This document shows, in pieces, positions 25,601-37,600 of a DNA stretch of 64,000 nt. Below the pieces are notes generated by a model, which was not told the origin of the DNA, made no database searches, and saw only the letters and a list, made by a program, of their open reading frames with translations. The translations under genes were made by a program, and so were the position numbers. Position 1 is the first letter of the stretch; each line of letters opens with the position of its first letter. Source of the DNA: Symsagittifera roscoffensis. Taxonomy: Eukaryota; Xenacoelomorpha; Acoela; Convolutidae. The stretch lies in contig NC_087062.1 of NCBI RefSeq assembly GCF_963678635.1, forward strand, positions 13,498,670 to 13,562,669, in the 5' to 3' direction.

Positions 25601-28600
25601 GGAACCAATCGGGATAGCAATTGTAATTTTAAAATATAGAAGAACTGTTTAATAAAAAATCTAGTTCCGGTTACAGGAACATTGAACTGGCAAGTGTAAA
25701 AAATAGCCAACATACAGTTGAAAAAGTCAATGAACGCAAGGAAAAAGAAAAAAACGGAATTGTTTTTTTTTTAAAAAAATCTTAGAATTTCAAAGTAAAA
25801 ATTGTGAGCTTATAAGTCTTTGATTTTCACAAAAAATTTATGAATGACATTTTTGGACTCAATTTGAGAAAACTGGATCAATAGGTAAAGTTTTAATTCC
25901 GTAGGAATATCTGAAAATTAAAGTCTACTTTCGAAATTAGAAATCGATCACATTTTTAGTGTGACCTTTACAATTTTGCTGTTGGATAGTCGAATTTGCC
26001 TGCCGCCTTTTAACAAAGGAAATGTACTGAACTTAAAAAGAAAATCAAAAGACAAGCCGCGAAAAAAAATCATCAGGACCCAAATAAGAGTCCTCACTAC
26101 GTTCACCGACTCTTAAAAATAAAAAACAAGTTTGTACTCAGGCCTTTGACAAAAATTGCAACAAAAATTTATTTGAGAAGGGAAGCAACAAAAAGGAAAT
26201 ATTGATCCGTTGAACTTACATACTCCACAGACTCGACAATGATGCGTTCTTCTAGGTCGGTAGATGTGACACTTATCGCAGTAGCTTCTTTCCTTATAAA
26301 ACAACAAGCAAAACCATAAGACACTTGAAGCGGAATATTAAGCCTTGTAAAGGATAAACAACTGAAAAACCCACTACGGAATTATTGTTAAGTAATTCAA
26401 GGTTGACTTGACCGGCTAGTAAATGTCCGTAAAAACCTCGACTCCAAAAGCTTTAATATAGTGCTGATTTAAATATTTCGGACAAAATGAGTCAAATTTC
26501 AAACAATTTTTTCTCAAATTGGGTTGATATTAGACAAAAAAGGATGAAGACCGATTTTGCTCAAATTTTTAACAGAATTATATAGTGGAATTAGTTTATT
26601 TTGCAAATTTACCCCAAAAACGATTATTTTTGGCTTTGTTTGGTCAATCAAAAATAACTCAAAACCTATTAGTTCACTTACTGGCAAAACTATCACTACA
26701 AGCCTCTTATTTAGCCCAACAAATATTAAGAGATGTATAATTTTTTCAGCTTTGTATAAACATATTTATTTTTGAATGATAGCCAAAAAATGTCATTTTT
26801 ACTTTATAAAACGCCCATTTTTTAAATCAAATAAATCATTTTTAAATCCTTTTACGCTAACTTTTGGAGATTACACCCTCCTGAATATTTGCTGGGCTAC
26901 ATAAGAGGCTGGCAGTGAAATAATTTTGTCAGTAAATGAACCAATAGGTTCTAAGTAATTTTTGATTGAAAAAAGAGCTAAAAATGATCGTTTTTGGGGT
27001 CAATTTTTCGGCGAGTAGTTTGCAAAACAAATTGGTCTTCATCACTAATTGTCCGACATCAACCCAATTTTTAAAAAAAAAAGCGTTTGAAATTTCAGAT
27101 TTTATTCCTTTAGTCCGGATAATTTAAATCAGCACTGTATGAGCCAGATAACAAGTCTAGTTGCAACAAAAATGATTTTGGCTGATGATGTGTTTTTAAA
27201 GCAAAACCCCAAATAAACATCAGTTGTGTTCATGTGATATATCTTATTTGAACCCTATTATTTAAAAAGTGGTATCAAGGCACAGAAAAAAAATTTCGAC
27301 TAAATTCAATTACTTGCTAAAAATTTCATACAGTAATACTTGACGTTTTAGCCTTGTTATAAGTCCTGGCAAAATGAATTTTGCATCAATATCAAGCAAT
27401 TGCCGCTGGCAATTTGCCACAAATTTGAAAATACAATTTTACTAGAAAACTCTGCGAAACAAACTGACCCTCCAGCATGTTTTATTCAAACTTTTTATGA
27501 TATACTCCAGATGAGCCGGTTTCAACAAGTTTTCAAAAAAACATACATCCACAGTTACAAAAGCTATTATTCGACAAATTTTGATTTTCTCAAAGTTCTC
27601 TGCCCTTTTATAAATATCATATCATTGACAATTATTTGTACACTCACGGAATTTGAAGTATTTGTACTGTCGCTCGCTCTAGCAGGCAAGAAAAAATTAG
27701 TATTAGGGGAAAAAGTACCCCTCTACATCGGAAAAAGGCAACTTCGCAAAATAATGCGCGAGGGCATATCGAGTTTATGGCAACGATGAATATTAGACCA
27801 GCAGCCAAAACCAACCTACCTCCTCACGTTCTTGTTACTGGCTGCGCTTCTAGTTCTCAGCCTACTATTCCGAAGTGGAATAGAACAAAACCCTGGGCCA
27901 ACTACAGGGTCTTTCAGTTAGAATGGTTTTTTTGAAACGTCTATACCTTTTAAATGGAACATTGGATTTAACTGATTCTTTTTACATTTATTATATAACA
28001 GATTAAGATTTTTGAACACGTACATAAGAGTTATAATAATTGCTGGAAATGTCCGCCATTTTCTTTAATACAAAGATGTAACCACTTTTCAAAATTTGAT
28101 GCTGCTTTCACTGCCTGCGCCGGAGTTATTGTTTCACAAGCGTTCTCCACAGTTTGCATAAGATTTGGGACTGTCTGGGGGCTGGCATCAAATATCATTT
28201 TACCCAAATGACCCCACAGCCAAAAATCCAATGGATTCAAGTCCGGGCTTTGAGGTGGCCAAGGAATCGCACTCCTCCTGCTTATAATCCTCTTGGAAGA
28301 ATTGGCTAGAATTTAGACTGCAACATGTCAAGATACGTCTGCTGTTTCAAAGTGACCGGATTGTTTCTTGCATCAACGAACCAGAATGGGCCCAATAAAG
28401 TACCTTCAAGCACCCCCACCCAGCACAGCCTTTTTCTTGCCTTGATATTTGCACTGCAATATTTCTCGGGGATTTACAAGGGCCAGGACCCACCATTTTT
28501 CATCGGAGAAAATGACAATCGAGGCAAAATCGGTTGTCAAATTGAGCATGTTGATAAACCAAAGGCAAAAAATGTGTCGCATTTGGTATTTGACTGGGGA

Positions 28601-31600
28601 TACTTTCTGGGTTTCAATAATCTTAAATGGCTTTAATTTTAGCTCTTTCGCGATCCTCTATGTTGTTGTTTTTGAGTATCCAAGGTTCGCTGCGGCTTTA
28701 CTGATTGAGTGGGTAGGGTTTCTTTGGAAGTTAGCTTTAACACGGTTCTTAGCATTGATATATTGCGTTATTCCCGTTCCTTTGCGATTGGAAGTCGCAT
28801 GGGGTGCTTGATAATCTTCTTGAAATTTTCCCCATACACGAGAAAAATGATGACTTTTCATTCTTGTGCTTTCAAGAGGTGTGACATTGAAGTCCTGGAT
28901 ATATTGCCGGCGTACTAAGGTTGGATTGTCAAGTCTTGCAAATAAGCAAATAATGTGTTTCTTTTGATCAACAGTAAAAGGCTAACATTCAAACACGGTA
29001 GAAAACGCTAACTGCATATGCTTACTCAGCCTGGGCAAACATATTTTGTTAGACGTGTGATTTTCCAGCTGTAAAGTTTCCCACGTGTTCAAAATTAGTA
29101 TAACTCTTATGTACGTGTTCAAAAATCTTAATCTGTTATATAATAAATGTAAAAAGAATCAGTTAAATCCAATGTTCCATTTAAAAGTTAAAGACGTTTT
29201 AAAAAACCATTCTAACTGAAAGACCCTGTAACTGCAGCATATGTCACAAAAAAATCGCCCTTGACCAATACAGTTTCTGGTGTCAACTCGGGGAATGATA
29301 CACATATATGCTTATATCTATCAATGGTCACACATTTTTTAGAGGGAACTATGACTTCTGCAAAATAAAACTCACTGATACCTGTAACAAACAACAACCA
29401 ACCCCATCCAAATTGGAGCATCAACTAAGAATACTTCAACTCAGCGCAAACGGTCTCAGACTTAAATAAGGCAAAACATTCCATCACATGGCAACAACTG
29501 ACAACAAAATTGCGGCGATACAACAAATAAGCCTTACCAATTAACTGAAGCCACCTAATGGATACCAAATCGTCACACAAAACAGACCAACAAATCGCGG
29601 CAAATGAGGCAGACTTGCACTCATTATCAAGAATGACATCAAACACAAGACACTTGAACTCAGAGCTATCCCCACAGAACTATCCCCTCAGAGCAACAAA
29701 CAATTAAAATAATAACTAAAACTAATAACTAACACCTATATCCTGCCATACTCAGGTTGCAGCCCGGTTACTCGGAGTCACTTCAAAACCTACCAACGAA
29801 CACATATGCGCTTAATTTAGGTGACATCAACGCCTATAATGCGATATGGTTCTCCGAACTACTACCTGACCCACGCGGCTTAAAACTAGCAGAAGAAATG
29901 GACGCTTCAGACTGTCGTACACAAAGAACACACCCCCACCGGCAAAATTAACACCATAATTTTTTCTGACATAAGCCTAGCAAGGCAATCAAAAACCTAC
30001 AAATTTTTTTTAAAGAACAATCAAGAAAACCTACATATTTTTTTAAAACCTGGCTGGAAAAGCTTTTGGGAAGACTAAAAAAGCATCCATCAAATTAGTT
30101 TTGCCTAAATGAAAGATCAACGGCGATAAAAACCTTTCGAAAAATAATACGCGGCGCGGCATCTATACATACCACAAGGTTGCATTGAGGAGGTGAAGTC
30201 GAACTTTATAAGATACATTGCAGATGAGCCGGTTTCAGTGAGTTTTCAGAAAACCATACCACCAGTTACACAAGCTTTTATTCGAAAAAAAATTGATCTT
30301 CTGAAATTTCTCTGCCGTTTTATCAAAATTATATCATTGAAAATTATTTGTACACTCACGGGATTTGAAGCTTTTGTACAGTCATTCGCTCTAGTAGACC
30401 GGAAGTTGTTATCATTTGGGCAGGTACCCCTCTGCATCGGAAATAGGCAACTTCGCAAAATAATGCGCGAGGGCATATCGAGTTTATGACAACGATGAAT
30501 ACTAGACCAGCAGCCAAAACCAGCCTACCTCCTCACGTTCTTGTTACTGGCTGGGCTTCTAGTTCTCAGCCTACTTTTCCGAAGCGGAATAGAACGAAAC
30601 CCTGGCACAACTAACTGCAGCATATGTCACAGAAAATTCGCCTTTAACCAATACAGTTTCTGGTTTCATTTTGGGTGATGGATTCACCTTCAATTCTTTT
30701 ATTTATCAATCAATGGTCACGCATTTTTTAACGGGATCTGTCACTTCTGCAAAATAAACCTCACTGATACCGGTAACAAACAAGAACCAACATTATCCAA
30801 AATAGAGCATCAACTTAGAGTACTTCAACTCAGCGCAAACAGTCTCAGACCTAAACTAGGCGATATAATCTATCACATGGCAGCAACTGACTTCAAAACT
30901 GCAGCGCTACAAAAAAAAAACATTTCTTTCCAAATAACAAAAGTCACCTAATGGATAGCAAATCGTCGCACAAAACAGACCAACAAACCGCCGCAAATGA
31001 GGCGGACTTGCAATCCTTATCAAGAATGGCATCAAATACCAGACACTTAACTCCCACAGAAAGATCCCCTCAGAGCAACAAACAATTAAAACTAAAACTA
31101 ATGAATAACACCTATATCCTGCCACATTCAGGTTGCAGCCCGGTTACTCAGTCACTTCTAAACCTACCAACGAACACAGATGCGCTTAATTTAGGTGACA
31201 TCAACGCCTATAATGCGATATGGTTCTCCGAACTATTACCTGACCCACGCGACTTACAACTAGCAGAAGAAATGGACGCTTCAGACTGTCGTACTCACAG
31301 AACACAGCCCCACCCGCAAAATTAACACCATAATTTTACATGATATATGCCTAGCAAGCAATCAAGAAATTCTACAATAAAAACTATTAAAAAAAACAAT
31401 CTCGAAAGCCTGCATAAAACTTTTAAAAACAGGCTGGAAAGCTTTTGGGCGGGTACTAAAAAAGCATTCCACAAATTGGCTTTGCCTAAATCAAATATCC
31501 AAGGCGATAAAACCTTTCGAAAAATAATACGCGGCGCGACATCTAGACATAACTCAAGGTTGCATTAAGGATGTGAAGCCGAACTTCACGACGGAAGCTC

Positions 31601-34600
31601 TCAAACTCTCAAAACAAAGGGACAGATTCCAACAGCAACATCCGAGAGACCCAAAAATAAATGAGATACCCAAAAACTCAAAAGAAAGTTCAACAAACTA
31701 GTTGAATATAACAAAACATCAAAATGGATAGAGTTTCTAGGTAATGTCGACTAGCGAGCGGCAACAATAAGACTTAACTGGTCAAATGAAAAAGGACAAT
31801 CAAAGACTAGTCCTCTTGTTTTTGCTTAAGTGTTCGATAATCCTTTCACAGTTGACCAAAAAAAACTATTATCTTTGACAATGAGCCCACTCACAACACA
31901 AAAAATATCTGCAACAAATTAAACTAACTTGTCACTCCACACCCTAACGACGTCAAAAAAAAGAAGAGAGAGCAGTTACACGTTAAATCAAGCAACTTGA
32001 ACTGAGAGAAGTAAAATATTCAATTGAAATGGTCGAAAATACAATCAAGTCTAGTAATAAAAGCAAAGCGCTCGGTCCTGACAACCTCGCCCCCGTCTAT
32101 TACAAGCCATCAAAAACCTCAGCAAGCTAATCAGCTTCCCATTGAGTGATGCAATAACACCTGCAAACTGGAAAGTATCAAGAGTCATATCCCTAGCTAA
32201 ACCGGGAAAAGATCGTGAACAACCTAAGAGTTACCGACCAATTGCATTGCTCTCTCCAGTAGCAAAACTGGTAGAGCGTTTATTACCACTAGACTAGCGT
32301 TTATTATGGCTTCAGGAAAGAAAGATCAACAACAACCAGGCTAAATCATGTCAAAAAACACTAATCGTCGCACTAGACTTGACTGCAGCTTTTGATACTG
32401 TTGATTACTACCATCTACCCAACAATATTGCCAGCTCAGACTTAAAAAACCAAAAGATGGATTCTTGCATACCTGCGCGGAATGCACACTTGTGTAGAAT
32501 TCAGAGACACCAAATCAAAACTCAGGAAGAATAAACAAGGTGATGTATTATCCCGGTACTATTTAACCTCAACATAGACAAATGCCCCTACCAAACTATG
32601 ATAACATCGCAAAAATGAGGAGCAATGCAGACGATATAACCCTCACAACGCAAGCGCTTAACAAAAATATTACACAGAAATAATGAGTTCAAATCTAAAC
32701 AGCCTTAACATCTGGCTTAAGATCAGAAATCTATCTTTATCAAAAGACAAATCAACATCTATTTTTCAAAATGCACTACTGATTTTTCCCTTGAACCCAA
32801 TGTAAACGTTGATGCTAAACTACACACAACAGTCAACCCTGTGAAACTAGGAGTTACTTCTGACAACCAACTGAATTTCCCTGAACATAGCAATAAGACC
32901 TGCTAGAAACTCCAAAATCACAAAAAACTTGCTCCAAAGAAACACTCAAAGTAACTTACAAGGCAATTGACAAAAGTGTCCTGAACTGGGTCCAGAAGTG
33001 CCGCTTTCAAGTGGTGGACTCAACGCGCTGTATATACAGCCACAAATGGCACTACCCAACCGTCCCCATACAGGGGTGCGCGAAGATTATCTACCCGGGT
33101 TTCCAGTTTCGGAGCTTTCTAAGCCAGTCCAAACGCTCCGTCTATGAATTTTAATCATTCTTCGTGCCCTCATTACCCCTAACTCTAGACGCTTCACCTG
33201 ATCCCCATGCAAACAAAAAATTTTATCGGCCCAAGCAAGCGTCTGATGCCACGTATGTGGTTATATCCAATTTAAAAATATTGGTCTTAAACGGCTCAAA
33301 GAGCACAATAGAGATTTTTACTACCCTCTTGTACTGAATCCTATATACTGCCTTCTCCAGGGACTAACAATACTAACCTTACTCGCCAGCCCATAAAAAA
33401 TCACCCTCCAACAAATATTTCCCTTCCAATGATAACACCTCTCCTTGTAACCAATCCAACTCCAAATTTGCGTCATGACTCAGATCTGCGTAATGCAACG
33501 AACGCCCCAATTACCCAAGCAAACCCTCTCAGTACCACGTCCCTGAACATTCTATAATTAAAAAAGAATGGCACCTCTGGGAAAACACTCGAAAATGCAG
33601 CCTTATTGTTTGAACACCAGATACACATCGCGGTTTTTCAAAACACAAAATGAAACTTGAAAAATTGCACTCCCTCGCTGGGCCCAAACTATTCAACAAT
33701 TCAAAAGGCTCGTACCCGAGAGCGAGGTGGACTCCATACTGCCATACATAACTCGCTTCTATACGAAGCATTAAACAGTGGAAGACGGAATTTTGGAGGC
33801 GCAATGTACTGGTAAAGGCCATCAACCAAACTCTCCGTATCACAAATTTCTACATCTCTCCCAGCTCTAGCTGCCCCAAAGGCTTTAAAGCACCCATGTT
33901 ATTTTTTTCCGATAAAAAACAGTATCGTCCTCGGTGACGCTAATGCCCACTCCCCCTCTTTGCTTCTCCAATATCCCCAAAGACCACCGTGAGGCCAGGC
34001 TCGGAGCCAAAGATATTGAATCCACTTTTACTCCAAAAAACGACCATCATCAAACTAGGCTCCCATACGATAGCAACATGTCAGTATCATCCCCAGATCT
34101 TTCACTGGCCTCGCCGTCTATTTTAATAAATCTTTCATTGCAAACATTTTTAAAGCTTGGCTCGGACCTTCTCGTACTTTTAATTACCCTTCCAATTGCA
34201 GAAAACATACCGTTTGCTCCGCCACAGAACTTTTATCAATTTACAAAAGGCACACACAAAAAGTTATATCAATGACTTGAGTGTAGCAAAGAAACAAAGG
34301 CAGCACGATGCAAACAAGACAGATCGGACCTTTCATGACACGATACTTGCTACAGCACGTCACGCAGGCCGGCATCATTTCTTTTTTCCTGCTCTCGAAG
34401 AAGAAACAAAGAAACTTGCTCATTAAGTTCAAAACAGCTTTAAATGTGGTAAACAAAGAAGCCATGGCCAAAACTTCCCAAGACAAAAACGAATGGCGGG
34501 AACTCCTCCAGACTTTAAATCGCCATACGTCGTCCAGTAAGTTCTGGAAAGTGGTCCGGTCATTAAATGGCAGATTGGTTTTGCACATCGCAGGTTTATT

Positions 34601-37600
34601 TTCTCGGCCGGTTGACATTGCAAATGCTTCTAACGTGCAAAATACTAAATTGAAAACTTCCAGTAGTGTTAAATCTCAAAGAGCAACTAAGAGAAAAGCC
34701 GTTAAAACTAGCGTCAAGGATCACTACGTTTTACCCCCTCGAAAATTAGAACACATCAAACCGGCAAAGCCATCAGAAGCATAAGAACCTTATGGTCTAT
34801 GCACAGTCCACTTTAAAAATATCGGACCAATAGCAATCGCTTTTGTAAAAGATATTTTTATTTTTCCTCTTTCTGAACAAAATTTCCCAAAATAGGAAAA
34901 TTTCTAGAGGTATTTCTTACTAAAGCAAAGGAAGATCCCAACAGTTCAGACTCATACCGCCTAGTGCCGATTTTAAGCCTAGCAGTCGAAATTTTACAAC
35001 CTTGATCCACACTCCCCTACCCAAAGCCGATCATCAGCATGGCTTTTACTCGATGCATTCCATTATCCCACTTTTTACTCTTGAATTTTTTTTATCAGCC
35101 ACCGTTTTGATCAACAAAGGCGCCCAAATAGGACAGTTCTGGCCACAGTTGATTTATCAAAAGCTTCTGACATGGTCAGCCATTGCACCCTCCTGGATCT
35201 CTTTTATCGCACCAGCGTACCGGAAAGCCTAATCAAGTGGTTGTCGAACAACCTTAGTCGGCGTCCATCAAATACTATGTTCAGGGACGCTAGGATTGTT
35301 TGTACAGGCGTCCCTCAAGGCTCAGTTTTATCCCCAACACTTATCCTACCGGCTCAGTTTTATCCTCCCAGGAACAACAACACGGTGTTTCCGAATGATT
35401 GACATCACACATCTACACGACGAAACAAAAATCTACATTCCGGTTTGAAAACACAATGAAATGCACTCAGAGCAGTTTCTTCTCGGCTGCTACCAAGACC
35501 ATAGAGCCGACTATCATACTGTCAACCACAAAGGTTTCCATCGCAACATCAGATCCACTTTTGAACATAAGCTCAAGCCCGATATTGAACACCTGCTTAT
35601 CGAAAACCAGGAGAGCATCTCTAAGCATGATTATTTAAGAGGAATGAAACAACTTCGCATAAGATGTACAAAAATTACTTAGCGAAAAATCAAAGCTACT
35701 TGACAGAATACCACCAATAAAATCAGAAAACGAAAGTAAGCTTAACCGGAAAACTAGATGTACACTGTCACCACTTAGATCCGGGTACTCAACTCATCTA
35801 GATAGTTACCATCACAGACCGGACAGCAATGTACTCGACGTCTGCCGAACTGTTACATACGACCACACACCGCCGAATATCTCGTTAATTGCCGGTTACA
35901 CCCTACCTCCCTTACAATCGAGAGCTTATGGGAGACTCCCAAAAAAATTACCAAATACCTGCAGCCTAACTCATAACCTCACGTCACGGGAGTTTTTTTC
36001 GGTTCTCCCCACTGACTAAAAACTGCTCGCTTAAACCGGGCATGGAGTTTCACTCAGTTCTCTACACGCCAAAAAAAACCTGGTCCCTAGAAAGGACATT
36101 CTTTCTCCACACCAAACCTCCCTCTTGAGTGTGCTATACAGAGAGGAGGTGTCAACACCAGCACAAAGACGCTATCACTGGAACAGGTGGTTCCCCTTCT
36201 AAGTCGGTTTTGCCGCTAGAAACCATGAGGGAACTGCAATAATAGAAAACTCTCTTACTCTCTTTCTCTCTCTATCACTCAAACATAATCGATCTCTGCA
36301 ATTCAATCAGAAGTTCAAAGGAGACATCGATGTAGCTACAACACGAATACTAGACATCACCATAGAAAAAATCCACTTTGAGTGCCACAAAAGAGCCACG
36401 CGCGGCTATGTTTTTAAAACAACGGATATCCATTGCTATTCAAACTGCCAATTCCGCCTGTATTCTGGGCACAATCCGAGAAGTTGAATCCCTAGAAGAA
36501 CTTTTCTATACTATATAACTCCTTCATTTACATGACCTTATATGACCGCGTATTTAATTTACATTTTTCTTTGAGTAAACCCCTCCAGACTCCTTTTAGT
36601 GCTTAAAAGCATTTTCCGGAACAACTGGCAACGACCTTGTCTAATTGTTTGAAGATTGAGCCCTTGTGACCCCGTGTGATCAGTACTGGAACTTTAGTCG
36701 TCAAAAATGCAAAAAAAAGTACAAAATTCAACATTGGAAATTGTCCCCTTTCCTATACTGAATACTGGTATTAGGAATTAGGTATACCACTGTTGAGGAA
36801 TAAGATATCTTTAACAAACTCTAGTGGGCTGTCGCTCTTGTACGATGAGATTTTACGCTCCGCCAAAGGTTCTCGTGTGGAAAAAAAAACTCAGCTCGGG
36901 CTATTCAAAAAAATTTGAATTATAATCTTGTTCAAATTGAAAACCAATCAACATGAAGAAATAATTTTGACAGATAACAGATGCAATATTTGGCCAATAA
37001 GCTGTTATATGAACCACAACCTGTTTAGCTGAATATAGAATTTTTTGAGTAAAAAATAAAAACGGCGAAAATTAAAGTTCTACAGAACCGGAGCTGATAA
37101 ATCTAGAACCTAGAGAAAAAATTTCGAATGGGGAGAGATGGTTTGAGATGCGAACACACTCAAATTTTGGCAAGCTGGACTGTTCAGCGGAGATAAAAAG
37201 GAAGCAGTGGTCGGCTTCTCGTCTTAAGGATCATGCGTTCGAAAACCATTTCGGCCACGTTTGCAGGGTTAATTTTATCTTGAGAACAATTTTTATACGG
37301 GTAAAAAGTCTGGTAGCTAGTAGCAGGTTGCAATACACTTGCTACCGGTTGTGTGAAAGATATTTCTAGAAAAAAGGAAAACCGGTTAAGGTGAGATACC
37401 AGATGCATAACTCACTTTTTCTTCCAGAATAAAACGGTAATCTTTAGAACACACTCCAGGTGATGATCTTATCGATCGGAAAAACGATAACAAGCACATC
37501 AAAGAAGCAAACGTAAACATTCCATTTAAGCAAATAATCGGCAAACTTTGAGGTAAAACATCTGTCTGCGGAAATATTACAAAGTAGAATATGTAGTTAT

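Larger units (their letters stand above)
27500..30190 (+). pseudogene. LINE copy A, 5' part of ORF2 (endonuclease), split by a mariner
   Basis: Excluding 27905-29228, this stretch matches 30210-31570 closely (GATGAGCCGGTTTCA start, CAACTTCGCAAAATAATGCGCGAGGGCATATCGAG, CATATGTCACA, GTGACATCAACGCCTATAATGCGATATGG; quoted in part). The last block encodes LGDINAYNAIWFSE, the GDxNAxN motif of the APE-type endonuclease that nicks target DNA for LINE insertion. It ends just before copy B begins. Stops and frameshifts make it defective. Confidence 0.6.

Noticed and set aside
37148-37369. Plus-strand frame upstream of DHHC exon 1
   Set aside because: No motif and no splice context; it is adjacent to and partly opposite the minus-strand gene.
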